From the NCBI RefSeq assembly GCF_030864355.1, contig NC_083394.1:2976001-3040000 (forward strand): 64,000 bases of DNA, given 5' to 3'. Origin of the DNA: Cutaneotrichosporon cavernicola. Taxonomy: Eukaryota > Basidiomycota > Tremellomycetes > Trichosporonales > Trichosporonaceae. The notes beneath the pieces are model-generated. The model did no database searches, was not told the origin of the DNA, and saw only the letters and a program-made list of their open reading frames with translations. The position numbers were made by a program, and so were the translations under genes. Shown here piece after piece: positions 9,727 to 20,709 of the stretch (positions within the stretch are counted from its first letter, which is position 1; each line of letters starts with the position of its first letter).

Positions 9727-11469
9727 TTACTGCGGGGGACGAGTATACTGAGCCTTGATGATGGCTACCTCGTTTGGTTCGTCGAGGATGATCGTGTTGC
9801 GCTGGTGAGCACCTTGGGGCACCTGGGGCGCGCCCAGGCCGCCGGAACGTGCGAGTGACGCGGTTGACGAATTCTCCCATGCGGGGTTATATGACGGTGG
9901 AACCATGTCGTCCTCAGAGTCGGGGTTCTTCACAGCGTGCAGCGTCCCAGCGTCGAAGGCCTGTGTCGGGTGACGAACCGTGAGAGGCGGTGCAACGCTC
10001 TTGACAGGACGAGAACCGACCGCGAACGGTTGCGGCTGTGCAGAAGCGCTGGCGTATTGCGAGCCACCAAAGTAATCGGACGTGCGGTCGGTGTCGCCAG
10101 ACTCTGTTGGCGTGGAGTATGAGCGCGCCGTCGGGTATGATGCCGTCAACATAGAATGCCTCGCGGCGGAGAGGGGCTGTGTTTCCGACATGTAGGGGGT
10201 CAGAGAGGGGCCGTACCCGGCGTCACCGTCGCCGTCAATACCGTCGATCGGAGAAAGGCGACCCTCCACCTTGCGGCTGTTCTTGATGCGCCAACGAAGG
10301 AAGAACCAGAGGAGCCCTCCGATGACGGCAGCGCCGACAACACCACCGACGGCACCTCCAACTATAGCGCCAATGTTGGTCTTGCTGTTGCTTTTGATCC
10401 TGTCGGTCTTCCACAGTGTGAGAGTCGCCGGCTCAAACCAGATTGAACTCGGGTCCTGGCCCTCAGAGTTATGGTTGGTTAAAGTGAAGGTGTAGTTCTG
10501 TGTGGGGTCTAGGGCCGTGTGGTAGTATGTCGTGTTGATGACGCTCCAAGGAGTAAAGCCCCAGTATGACTCCACAGGACGACGTCCAGGTGGCGCAGGA
10601 TCAACCTTGACCTCGAAGATTCCGTGGTTCCACGCCATGGTGCCGTTGATACGCACGTAAATGTTGCCTGTGCCAATGTTGAACTTCATCTGAGCGTTGG
10701 TGTCTGTCGATCCGATACGTGGGTATGCAACCTCGGGTCCATTCCCCTGCGCACCAATCGTGTAGGTTTGCTTCCAGTTGCCATTGGTGTAGGCGACGTT
10801 CAGAGCAGCGTCAGGCTTGGAGCCGATGACAGAGCTCTGTGCTCCGGTGGTGACCAGGTCCGAGAACCAGATGTTGGTGGGGTTGGCAGCGGCGTAGCCG
10901 ATCTCGTCTGGAGTGCCGGAAATGTTGAGAGTCGCCACGACGTGGGTGAGGACGACAGTACCACTGTTGGGCACCAGACACGTGCTGTAGTTGCCCACCT
11001 GGTCAAAGTCGTAGTCGATAAGCATGGTGGGAGCCTTGGAATTGGTTTCGTAGCCGGATTGACCCGTTGTTACTTTGAGAAGGTTGCCCTTGTCATCGGT
11101 GAGGTTGACGGAGGCCTGGCCCATCTGGCCTGGATATGCCCAGTAACCCCAGTACTCGACGCGGCTGCCAACAAACGTGTAACCGACCCACACGTCCTCA
11201 CCTTCGACATTAGACTTGTTGCCGTACCCAGTCTTGGTGGTGTAATGAAAGCCCATGCCTTTGGGCACAGTCTCGCGGATATACTGAAACCATGGCGTGC
11301 CAGTCCAGGAGGCGTTCCATGTGAGGGAAGCGTTACCATTGGCGCTAGGCCAGAAGTCGAGCTCTGCAGATGTCGACATGAGAGTGACCTTGTATGGCGA
11401 GGACGTCGCTGCATGTGATGAGGGAAGGAATGCGGCAACGCCGAGGGCAATGGCGGCCCACAGCAACAT
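9727..11469 (-). CDS. Type I membrane protein, fungal family with C-terminal cytoplasmic tail
   Basis: 580 aa from the ATG at 11469, chosen because it opens a clean signal peptide (MLLWAAIALGVAAFLPSSHA); the 74 codons open upstream look like leader. Ectodomain 20-360 with many NxS/T sites, probably beta-rich. One membrane span about 363-391 (glycine-rich, ending in WFFLRWRIKN), then a 190-residue polar tail with many Ser/Thr/Pro and Tyr. The segment FEVKVDPAPP...ALDPTQNYTFTL before the span is matched in the protein at 25882-27144 (FRVRVDPPI...ALDSTLAYSVTL), so the two are paralogues. Function unknown. The layout recalls single-pass sensor-like proteins of basidiomycetes, but no named domain is recognised. 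Confidence 0.8.
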   Translation of the reverse strand: MLLWAAIALGVAAFLPSSHAATSSPYKVTLMSTSAELDFWPSANGNASLTWNASWTGTPWFQYIRETVPKGMGFHYTTKTGYGNKSNVEGEDVWVGYTFVGSRVEYWGYWAYPGQMGQASVNLTDDKGNLLKVTTGQSGYETNSKAPTMLIDYDFDQVGNYSTCLVPNSGTVVLTHVVATLNISGTPDEIGYAAANPTNIWFSDLVTTGAQSSVIGSKPDAALNVAYTNGNWKQTYTIGAQGNGPEVAYPRIGSTDTNAQMKFNIGTGNIYVRINGTMAWNHGIFEVKVDPAPPGRRPVESYWGFTPWSVINTTYYHTALDPTQNYTFTLTNHNSEGQDPSSIWFEPATLTLWKTDRIKSNSKTNIGAIVGGAVGGVVGAAVIGGLLWFFLRWRIKNSRKVEGRLSPIDGIDGDGDAGYGPSLTPYMSETQPLSAARHSMLTASYPTARSYSTPTESGDTDRTSDYFGGSQYASASAQPQPFAVGSRPVKSVAPPLTVRHPTQAFDAGTLHAVKNPDSEDDMVPPSYNPAWENSSTASLARSGGLGAPQVPQGAHQRNTIILDEPNEVAIIKAQYTRPPQ

Positions 11470-12827
11470 CGTGGCGGTGGTTGACGGGTCGGGGGTGTGA
11501 GAAGTGGGAAGCAGATTCGCCGTACGTGCGTGTGACTCGGAGGGCTGACAGTGCTGTCTAAGTCGGCTGCCCTGCCGAGGGAGTTTGAGCAGATGAGAAA
11601 AGAGAGATGAGAGAAGATGGGAGACGATGCAAGGACGAGAAAAGCGAACGTGCATAAGATAATGGGGTTGACTCGCACCACACTTCTTCACCCACCCACT
11701 TCACCCACCCACTTCACCCACCCACTTGGCCTCATGGCCTTGCGTATGCCGAATCCTGGAACAAACCAGTTGCTGTTTCCCCTCTGGTCCATCCCGGGCG
11801 GTAATAGCGGTGGCCTGCAATCCTTAGTTCCAGTGCATGGGCCTCGTAGCATGCAAATGGACGGGACCGACCAGTGGTCAACCATGTCGTCCGTGTCAGT
11901 TCTGCTCCGGTATATGCGGCCCGCTTTGAACAGCTCTTGGTGAGGAATGGTGGGGACGAACAGAAGCCGGATGAGCTATCGCCGCACGCCGCGTGCCGTG
12001 CGCCGTTCGCACCTTTGGGCCTCGTAGCTCGTTGTTGCAGCTGCTGGTACAACGCATTAGGATGTAACTCAATCTGACGAGATTGAAACAGACTTCAGGA
12101 TCTGGGCAAGTTAGGCACGTTGACACACGTACAACCCGAATGCCCCTTGCTGTACACATTGCTGTCCTAACATACGGGGCTAGGGGGAGGCGATGACAAT
12201 ACAGTACATACTGCACTATGCTTGCACTGGCATGTGGGGAATGGTTAGATGTCAAGGAAATGTGGCATGAGCCTCACCGTTCCGGACGGACCGGTTCGTT
12301 CGGAAAGCCGTAAACATGTCAGCTGGCCAACCGACAGGACAGAAGGGAGGCGTGCGCTCACCGACATTCCGATCGGCCAGAGATCCAGAGACGATGGCTG
12401 GACGGCCAGGGTGACTGTGGCTGCCAGGCCTGATCGAGACTCCGTGATTCTCGGAGTCGTCCTGCCGGCCGGCTTGGATTCTTTGGGAAAATGTTCACGA
12501 GAGCATGTATGCGACTACCGTCCATCCCATGGTCAGTTCCAGGTACTTGATACCATCAGCGTGGGCTGCTGCACTATGTTGGCCCCCGTACACAAACACA
12601 TCGCCCACCCGCTTGCCTCCAGCATTGCAATATGGGTGTCGACGTTCATGGCAATGTTGATAGCGACACGCTTTTAGTCGCTTCGGACACTTGCGGCTGT
12701 GTCAGTCCTTCTCGGCCTCCGTTAGGTTGTTACGGCCTGTCTCGGAAATGCCCGTCCCCGCTCTGGTGCGCCCAGAGACAGACGGTAATGGAAAGTGGAG
12801 AGTGTGTGGTCATCAGCAATCTATAAT
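11470..12827. other. Long intergenic region upstream of the type I membrane protein
   Basis: About 1.36 kb with no convincing gene. It holds the membrane-protein promoter (reverse strand) and the ribosome recycling factor 3' end. Features seen: three copies of a 13-base CCCACCC-type unit (11687..11725), and a CGG-rich patch near 12280-12310 with the symmetrical CCGGACGGACCGG, a pattern that could suit a Zn2Cys6 factor. Confidence 0.35.
11687..11727. repeat. 13-bp tandem repeat (3 copies)
   Basis: Three head-to-tail copies of TTCACCCACCCAC at 11687, 11700 and 11713, about 220 bases upstream of the type I membrane protein start, so within its promoter or 5' UTR. Confidence 0.8.
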
Positions 12828-13783
12828 CTACTTCTCGAGCTCCTTCTTGGCCAACTGCATGCTCTTCTCGAGCTCGGCCGTTGCGGCGTCCGCGAGCTTC
12901 TGCACAGCGTCTGTGCCATCCTCGCCTCGTCCGCCGAGAGCCTTGAGGCTATCTGACCGCGCGACGCGCACCTGGTTCTTGGCGGCCTCGATGGTCTCGT
13001 GCAGATTCTTCAGGATCGACTGGCGCACCTCGCTCGTTGGCCGGGATACGGGGATGCGAATGCTGTTGCCATCCTGTTGAGGGCTCATGCCGGGGAGGTT
13101 GGCACTGTGGATGGCGCTCGAGACGGCCTTGGCGGTGTCGGCGTCCCACACGTCGACAAATAACGTGTTCTGTTTGGCCGTCACGGAGGCAACAGACTTG
13201 AGCGACACGGTGCCAGAGTCAGTCGTAACTTTGATGTTGTCAAGGATGGCTGAGGTCAGCGTTGAGGTGGAGGTGCTGTGGAGGCGGGTATGTATGCGCT
13301 AGTGTCGACGCAACGACGCCCAATCCACTCACCAGGTGACACATGTCCCAGTCCCCGCTGCACGCCCTCGTACACCACCCCCCGCGCCCAATCCACCGCC
13401 TTGTCCATCTTAGCCTTCGTCTTGACCTCCACAGCGTCGATCTCCTCCGGTGTCAACCCCTTATCCTCCTCGCCCTCGTCCTCCTTCTTGCCCTTCTTGC
13501 CCTTCTTTCCCTTGCCCTTATTCTTGACAAGCTCGTCGTCGTCCTCCTCCTCCACCACATCCTTGCCCTTCTTCCCGCCCTTCTTGGTCTTGGCCGCCTT
13601 CTTGAGTGCCGGCGCGGACGTGGCGAAAGCGCGCGATGACGATGCGGCCAGGGACGACTGGGCCGAGTGGGACGGAACCGCGTGTGGTGGGGGCACGGCA
13701 ATCACGCGGAAAGATGAGGGCGCTCCGACGGCGCGGAGGGCGCGGGCGGGTGTCGCGGCGCGGGCGAGGAAGCGGGTGTTCAT
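12828..13783 (-). CDS. RRF1: Mitochondrial ribosome recycling factor
   Basis: Releases ribosomes from mRNA after termination in mitochondria, together with EF-G. Two exons inferred: 13333..13783 and 12828..13249 (290 aa), 83-nt intron. Exon 1 gives a presequence (MNTRFLARAATPARALRAVG) followed by a Lys/Gly/Glu-rich low-complexity stretch (about 65-115) not found in bacterial RRF; the domain then starts near DAVEVKTKAKMDKAVDW. The spliced junction reads GHVSPAILDNIKV, and exon 2 carries the conserved IPVSRPTSEVRQSILKNLHE helix region and a C-terminal coiled helix ending KKELEK. The charged insertion could be a fungal mitoribosome contact; that is inference. Confidence 0.9.
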
Positions 13784-14154
13784 CGTCGTGGTAGATCGTG
13801 CAATGTACTGAGGGGAGGCAGAAAAAGTCGGAGAAACAGACGTCACCTTGAGAGAGCGGAAAACTAGGGTGGAGGCCACGTGGGCTTTCGAATGAATCAG
13901 GCTTAGGAGATTACTACTAATGTGCTTGGTACTGATGAACAAGGGCTCTTGGTGTTATAGACGCTGGGAGGAACATGGAACAACGCCAGCTGGTTGAGCA
14001 GCTCACTCAACCCCGTAGACCTGCTCCCATTGTATCCCTCACACTGCACAGAGACCAAGATCCCGCCAGCCGTCAACCACCGCTGTCGGAGTTTCACGCG
14101 CGCCACCCGACGTCCTGCACAGCTGCACAATCCCGCACATGCATATCGTACGCT
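13784..14154. promoter_or_regulatory. RRF1 upstream region
   Basis: 371 bases between the RRF1 start and the stop of the next reverse-strand gene. Promoter of RRF1 and 3' UTR of SDHAF2; nothing else seen. Confidence 0.35.
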
Positions 14155-14713
14155 CTACTTACGCTCGATGTCTTCAAGGTTGGGCATGAGCCGCACCACC
14201 CGTCCCTCGTTCCGTGCATGCTTCCTCAGCCTAGAGTCAGCCCCTTCCCCTTCCCTGCTAAACTCACTTTCCGAGCAGCGGGGTCTTGGCCCAACGCTCC
14301 GGTGCCGGCCGCTTCTCAATGGCCCAGTAGTAGATATCCCAATCGGGTTCATCGAGGAGCTTGTCGAACTGCTGCATCTCCTCAACCGACATGGCGGGAA
14401 GGAAGTCGCGGGCAAACGTGCTGAGAAGAAGGTCCGTCTCGAGGATACCACGTTTGCGGGTCTGGTAGATAAGGCGGGCGCGGAGGGACTCGGGCGTCTC
14501 GCCCGTCCGGTCGAGGGGAGGCGGGAGCTCCCACCCATCAACGACGTCGGTTGGGTCGCGGAGGGCGTTGGCGGCCGCCGCGGCTTCGGCGAGCGCCGGG
14601 TCGAAGGGGAGCGGGAAGGGGTCGCGGGGGCGGTCGGTACGCAGCCGCGACGAGGTGGCGAAGGGGCGCACGAGGGCCCGCCGGGAAATAAGGGTAGCGA
14701 GGCGGAGAGACAT
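14155..14713 (-). CDS. SDH5: Succinate dehydrogenase assembly factor 2 (Sdh5/SdhE)
   Basis: Promotes covalent attachment of FAD to the SDH flavoprotein in the mitochondrial matrix. Two exons inferred: 14268..14713 and 14155..14230 (173 aa) with a 37-nt intron (GTGAGT...CTGACTCTAG). The splice restores the family C-terminus [20 protein letters not shown]; unspliced reading stops right after LLGK. Residues 1-25 form a mitochondrial presequence ([19 protein letters not shown]). The core has the [19 protein letters not shown] motif, whose Arg-Gly pair contacts the flavoprotein, and [12 protein letters not shown]. Confidence 0.95.
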
Positions 14714-14922
14714 TGTGGTGATGGTGATCGTGAAGCGATTTCTTAATTCTCGGTAATGGTCGGAGAGGGAGGTATTGACCGTGGGAGAGTTGGTCGAGAT
14801 TAAGTCACCGAATATGACGAGCTCATATCATATCTGGAACGAGAGACCCTTTTACTACGACGCGATCTTTCATACAACCTCATCATCTCTTACTCGGCAC
14901 CATTGTCCCAACTCTCTCCACC
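14714..14922. promoter_or_regulatory. Divergent promoter, SDH5 / MET8
   Basis: 209 bases between two divergent start codons, including an AT-rich part (14800-14890, ATATCATATC). Likely a shared bidirectional promoter. Confidence 0.5.
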
Positions 14923-15861
14923 ATGTCCGAGGTGAGTTAATTCCAGCCTAGCTGACCAAAGCACACCTACCCCGAGATCCAGCGTGGTGCGTCCCTCCTC
15001 CTCGCCTGGCGCCTGCAGGACAAGAAGGTCCTCCTCGTCGGCGGCGGTACTGTTGCTGCCTCGCGGCTCGGGTTCCTCCTCGAGGCCGGAGCGCACGTCA
15101 CCATCGTCGCGCCCGGCCCACTTGAGTCTTCGCTCGCACACCGCGTCGCCACAGAGCCGGAATACGTCACGTGGATCGAACGGTCGTATGGCCGTCCAGA
15201 TGGACCTGATACGAAGGCAGAGGATCTCGCAAAGGACAAGACACTGCCAGTTACCGATTTCGACATGGTGTTTACGGCGATTGACGATAATCCGCTCTCG
15301 CGCGCCGTATGCGATGCTGCTCGGGCGGCGCGAGTGCCGGTCAATGTCGCTGACGTGCCGCCCGAGTGCGACTTCTATTTTGGGGCGCAGGTGCGACGTG
15401 GTCCCCTGCAAGTCATGGTGTCTACCAGTGGGGCGGGGCCCAAGGTCGCGGTCATTGTGCGCGATGTAATCGCCGACGCCATTCCAGCGGATGTCGAGGA
15501 CGCCATTGCAGGCGTCGGGGCCCTTCGGACAGAGCTGCGCGAGCGCGCACCCGGTGTGGGCGGTGCGCTCAGCAAGCGCCGCATGCGCTGGATGATCGAC
15601 ACTTGCGACGCATGGAAGCTGTCTGAGATGGGTGCAATGAAGAGCCCCGAGGTCCGCCACAAGCTCCTCGAAGACGGGTGGGAGAAGCACACTGTTCTCA
15701 GCGCCCACGATCTCGGTGTGTCCAAGGCCGAGTTGGAAGTGGTCGGAAGCCAGATATCGTCATTCATGCACAGCAAGACTTTCTGGCCGAGCGTACTGGG
15801 CTTTGTCGCTGGCGCCGCCGTGGCCTCGGCATCCTTCATCGCGGCCGCGCGGAGAAAGTAA
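14923..15861 (+). CDS. MET8: Siroheme synthase (precorrin-2 dehydrogenase/ferrochelatase)
   Basis: NAD-dependent oxidation of precorrin-2 and iron insertion, giving siroheme for sulfite reductase. Two exons inferred: 14923..14931 (Met-Ser-Glu only) and 14962..15861 (302 aa). The intron would be just 30 nt, with CTGAC and AAAG acceptor; a later AG at 14982 keeps the frame and would remove seven residues (HTYPEIQ). Seen: Rossmann motif VLLVGGGTVAASRLGFLLE near the N-terminus and FTAIDDNPLSRAV, the region of the catalytic Asp in yeast Met8. The C-terminal 24 residues are hydrophobic and end in ARRK (FWPSVLGFVAGAAVASAS), suggesting a tail anchor not present in yeast Met8p as I know it. Confidence 0.9.
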
Positions 15862-15934
15862 AGCCATCTCGCCCACACTGTAGCTTCTAGTACATGGATA
15901 CATCTAACACTTTTGCATTCTACTGCACCTGCAT

Positions 15935-17169
15935 CTACCACAGACTGGGACGCGCCTTGTCCTGCCCACCGTTTCGCCGCAGCTTGTCCATCTGCTTGGC
16001 CTGATGTGAGCTGTGCGGCTGTACAAAAAGCTTACCTTGCGGTTGCTCAGCGCGGTCGTTTCGATGGTGCCGTACTTGTCTTCCTTGATCTTGCTCAAGC
16101 GGATGGGGCGGTTGCCGACATACTTGCCTGTCGTCAGCTACAAAAATAGGCAGCTCACCATCCATCTCCTTCCACGCCTTGAGGAAGTCTTCTGGGTCCT
16201 TGAACGCGATGAACCCGTACTTTGCCTGTAGTTAGCACTGCCGGGGACGAGGCGAGGGGGAGTGGAAGCGAACGTGGAGAGGAAGGAGGAGAAGCCTGGA
16301 CGATGAAGTGAGGGATGAACAAGACGCAAGCCCACCTTCTGGCTCAGCCGGTCGCGCACCACCTTGCACTTGCAGTACGAGCGGTACTTGGCAAACGCCT
16401 CGTCGAGCGTCCGCTCGCTCACGTCGTTCGACACGTCGCCCACGAAGAGGCGGTACCATTCTGGGAGAGTTAGCCATCGTTGTCAAGCAACTACTCACCA
16501 GGGTCCCAGTCGACCAGCGTCGGGTCCTCCCACGTCCGCCCGCCCGCCGTACGGATGACCGTGTCGCGCTGCTTGTTGACCGACTGTTTCTGCTTCGGGG
16601 CCTTGCCGTGAGACGGCGCCTTCTGCTTCTCCTTGGGCTTCAGTAGCTCGGCGCCTAAAACAGGCACGTTCTTTGGCGCCGTCGCACCGCTCCCGACCGA
16701 GCCGATCTTGTAGCCGTCCTTGTCGTATTGGTTGGCGTCGTACGTCGGCGCGCTCGAGGATGCCTCGGCGTTTTCAGACTCTCCGGGACCCCACGATGCC
16801 ATCATCGACGCGATCTGGTCTTGCGTGTAGCCTTGTTGGGCGTAATACTGTCGTTAGCGTGGTAGGAAGTGTGGTGTCGTGCAGAGGAAACGGAGGAAGA
16901 GCCGGGCGAGTCCAGTTGAGCTCAAGGAGGTCGATGAGCTCAGTGAACAAGGCCCACAATCGGATGAAGAGTATGCGATGTTCGATACCACCTCACGCCG
17001 CTCCGAGGTGGAAGCTCCCGTACAGCCGCCGATAAACGCAAGGTCGAGGAAGGGAGATGTTGCACTCACCGCGGCCCACTGGAGGTCAGCTTGAAATCAT
17101 TGGGGTATTAGCAAGGCTCACAGCTGCTTGGCGCTCCGTCTCAGAAAATCCCAGCGCTGCCGTCGACAT
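15935..17169 (-). CDS. RBM42-like RRM RNA-binding protein
   Basis: Resembles human RBM42, an RNA-binding protein linked to splicing complexes. Seven exons inferred: 17122..17169, 17070..17078, 16499..16847, 16336..16460, 16159..16225, 16036..16127, 15935..16000 (251 aa). Introns are 43, 222, 38, 110, 31 and 35 nt; exon 2 is a 9-nt microexon coding Trp-Ala-Ala. N-terminal part is Gln/Tyr/Ala-rich (AAYYAQQGYTQDQIASM), then a basic linker, the family sequence DPTLVDWDPEWYRLFVGDVS leading into one RRM (RNP2 RLFVGD, RNP1 KYGFIAF) and the GKYVGNRPIRLSK tail typical of RBM42. The protein is shorter than the animal one. It converges with MET8 (73 bases between stops). Confidence 0.88.
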
Positions 17170-17494
17170 GGTGGATGGTGAAGAGGGTATTAATAATGGT
17201 GAGGAAGGAGAGTTGTGTCAACACGAGTTGGGTGGCAACCTGCAACAAATTGATTCCGTTAGAGTTGGGGTCCCCGCACTCCAACCAGATTTGTAACCGT
17301 GGGAAAGCTTCAATGGACTGTGTACAAATGCAGCCCCAATTCTCCGTCAAAACTCTGCAGAGTGTAGAGTGTGTTCAAATGCGGGCAGCTATCTCCTCGT
17401 TCCCATGTATGTGTGAGGACACAAATGCATATATCGTTACAGATACGAGACTAGCTACGCCCAAAGTAAGGTGTACCTATCCCGCGCTGGCTGC
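17170..17494. other. Intergenic, RBM42-like upstream region
   Basis: 325 AT-richer bases: promoter of the RBM42-like gene plus the 3' UTR of the aquaglyceroporin gene (both reverse strand relative to the window). No gene seen. Confidence 0.35.
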
Positions 17495-18883
17495 CTAAAC
17501 GTGCGTCACCCCGCTCTTCTCCCTCTTCTCCTTGCGCCACGGCTGGTTGATTGGGCTCTCCTCGCCGGAAAAGATGAAGAGGTCATAGCTAAACGCACCG
17601 ATCAACGAGCCAAGAATAGTCGCAATAATCGGCGTGTATATCCAGTAACAATTGCGGTATGTCCAGATCACTTTCGGGTATCCGAACATGGCACAGGCGA
17701 TGCGTGGACCGAGATCGCGGGCTGGGTTAAGGCAGTATGCCGTCTCGGTTCCCAGGGCAGCACCAATACCGACAATCAACCAGAGGAGGACGAGGCCGTT
17801 CATGCCGTTCGGGATGGGGTTGTTGTTCTGGTCACTCAGGCAGAGGATGAGGCCCATGAGGACGGCTGTTGCAAGGACTTCGGAGAAGAAGGCACCGATG
17901 TTTGTCATGTATGGTTGGGTGTTTGTGAAGAAGAGAGCGCCGGTTGAGGTTTCGAGACCGAATGTGCGGACGTTGTAGCCGCCCTCGAATTTGTTTAAGA
18001 GGGCGTGGTAATTGCCTTGGACAAGACAGGATCCGACGCATGCACCGAGAGTTTGGGCCAGAAAGTATCCAGGAACTTTGCGCCATGGGAAGCCTCTGAA
18101 TGCTGCCAGGGCGATGGTAACGGCCGGATTGATGTGGCCACCACTAACACCACCACACACGTACACGCCGAACCTGGGATCAGCTAGATATAGCTGGACA
18201 CGTACATGACACCGATGCCCCAGCCGAATGAGATTGAGAGGTATTGGCCCTGAGTCCATCCGCTAAGCACTGCCTGGCAGTTGACACCGTTGCCGAAGAG
18301 GATGAGGACCATGGTACCGATAAATTCGCCGATGTAGTCTTTGTACTTGTGGCGCAAGCGGGCGATTGGGTTGGCTGGGATGCGGATGTCAGCCTGCTCC
18401 ATTTCCATTTCAGGATGGTGCTCAAAATGCTCCACCGAGCTTGGTTTGTGTACAGGAAGTGAAGAGTTCTTGGGTGTTGGGTGCGCAGTCGTTTGACCAG
18501 GTGTGATTTGGCCCGCTGTTCCAGGCCAAACGGTGTGTGACGGGAGGGTTTGACCTGGTGTCAGGACATTTGTGGAAGAGCTCACCATGCTGCATCTGCT
18601 CGAGCATGTCGGGCGTCACAAGGATGTACTGAATCTGTGGCCCCTGGGTGCGGTGACCAGGACCGATGACATTGTGGCCGGGCAGCGTGGAGGAGATACC
18701 CGCCGCGACCATGCTGGGTCTGCGCTGGATATCCTGAGACGGGCGGCGATCCACAGATAGCGAGCGTACAGTGTGGATGGGGTGGTTGCCTGCGACGGAG
18801 CTGATATCGTTGATATCGCTCCGAGGCTCTTGGAAGCGGATTTCCTCGTGGACGGGTTCATGTGGCGTGTGGTGAGCTTCCAT
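17495..18883 (-). CDS. Aquaglyceroporin
   Basis: MIP-family channel for glycerol and water at the plasma membrane. Three exons inferred: 18586..18883, 18206..18554, 17495..18173 (441 aa). Introns are 31 and 32 nt; the second uses donor GTACGT and restores GIGVMFGVYVCGGVSGGH across the junction. Long polar N-terminus (about 1-145), then six membrane spans with the pore motifs GGHINPAVT and LNPARDLGPR. The Asp after the second NPA (NPARD) marks the glycerol-conducting subgroup. The N-terminal extension is a feature of fungal glycerol facilitators and may be regulatory. Divergent from the glycerol kinase gene 1.8 kb away. Confidence 0.93.
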
Positions 18884-20709
18884 TTTAGTCTGGTGGTGAG
18901 GCGACGCTGCTGGGCATTCCTGTAAAGTTACAGTACAGTACCAGCTCTTTAAGGATGGTTTACGCCAATCCTACTAACTCCAACACATGCCACTAAACGA
19001 TCGTCGAGGCATGGCGCGGTCATGTGGGACCGGTATACCCACATTTTGGAGACGTAGGCTACAATCCCAGCAGACAGAAAGACGCCTCAACCTCGGCCGT
19101 CACGTACCTCAGTGCGGGGTCGGCCCGCGTAGCCCAAACCCCACATGGCGAAGTGTATGTGATCGGCACCCTAATGACACGCATGCTGAGTATGAGCTAG
19201 CTGGTTCACGAAACCGGAGTTCGGCGGGCGTTGCGGTCTTACCCAGCGGTTGATATCTCGTCATCGTCTCTTGTCGCCGACATACTGGCGTGGGGCAAGG
19301 TTCACCTGCCGTAAGGTTTCGGCATTAGGTCGCTCGCTCATGCTGTCGCGTGTTGTCAGGTACAGTAGATGATCAGGCGTTGGTATTGGTAGGCCGCCTA
19401 GGTAAGCTAAGCTGTCCAGGTAGTGTAGCTGGGCATGTTGGGCAACTGGGAATGCCTCAGAGAACGCAGACAGGCTGCCTAAATTATCCTAGTGTCTCTC
19501 ACCAGTCTCTCTCACCTATTCAGTTGCCTCTCTCCCTGATCTAGATTAGTAGGATTTGTGAATCAGCCAGAGCAAGTCGTATCGAGCGCTCTCCATGTGA
19601 TACAATCGTGAGACAGGAAATTGCCGATCCAGTGCCACAGTTCTGTACCTTGCCTTTGGTATTGCCACAAATGTGGGCAATGCTGTACGTCTTGCCAGAG
19701 GTCGGCGTGGCTCCGAAAGCCTTGGTCGTGGCTTGTTGGGCCTGCTTGTCAACGTTGTTGAGCCGCGGCTGTCTGGGCCCGGAATAGTTAGGGTGGGGCC
19801 TGGAGTGTGGAGAAAGGAACAAGAGGGATGGCGAGTTGGTAGGATAATATTTGGACCAACGTGGTACCGTACAATCAATTCGTGGCATGTCTTTGATGTT
19901 CAGGCACGCCCCGCCTTCCTATGACCCTCACTCAACCCCCACCCATGAGATATTGTTCTGTTCAGATGGCATCTGTCAAGCTCCCGCCTAATCTGTACAT
20001 GATCCAATACCCGCAGAGGTACAGGTACAGCCGCGCTCACCCCTTTCATTCTGTACTAAAAGTGCCTCTTGAGAGAATCCTGGTATCCAACGCTTCAACC
20101 CAGAAAAGGAACCACTGGCCAGTAAAGTGGCAGGTAGACCAACGTGTCTCGCTGTGGAACCGAGATCACTAGACTACTCCTCTCGTCATCCTCGTCATTT
20201 GAACAAGAGTGTGACTGACACAATTTAGGAGCCCCAGTCGGTCCGCACAATTGCTCCGATAGTGACCCTGGCTGATTGGCTGACGGACATGGCCATTGCT
20301 CAATCTTTGGTTCATCATCCAGCATCAAGCATCCAGGAACCCGACAACTGATACACCCCATTCACATCCCGACTACCGACTACCGACCTCGCCAACCCTC
20401 CCGAGGCGCAGACAACCCATGACAACTGCGCATTATCTCGGGAGGCGGGCGGCCTACATTGCAACTTGCCCAACCTTCCCCTCAAAAACATGCTCCCTAC
20501 ATTCTGCTCGTGTGCGCATGTGCTCTGCGCCCCTCAACGGCATGTTACTTGCCAAAGCGCACACGCGCACGCTCTCCAATCTCTGTGCGCTCCCACGCCA
20601 AGCTTGCCGCGGTGATATACACCGCGTCCGCACATACACACCGCTCTTGAATAACCGGGTGTCCTCATCATCCACACAACGCTACTCCAACTCGTATTCC
20701 TACTCCACC
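18884..20709. promoter_or_regulatory. Divergent intergenic region, aquaglyceroporin / glycerol kinase
   Basis: About 1.83 kb between the two divergent glycerol genes. Small ORFs here have no protein-like character. Repeated short blocks such as CAGGTA.TGTAG occur near 19360-19430. The last 300 bases may contain part of a longer glycerol kinase N-terminus. Confidence 0.45.

Noticed and set aside
12249..12677. 142-codon forward ORF in the long intergenic region
   Set aside because: Composition and motif content look random; no splice or homology support.
19541..19888. 115-codon reverse ORF between the glycerol genes
   Set aside because: No recognisable domain, no clear start context, polar random-like sequence; could be non-coding.
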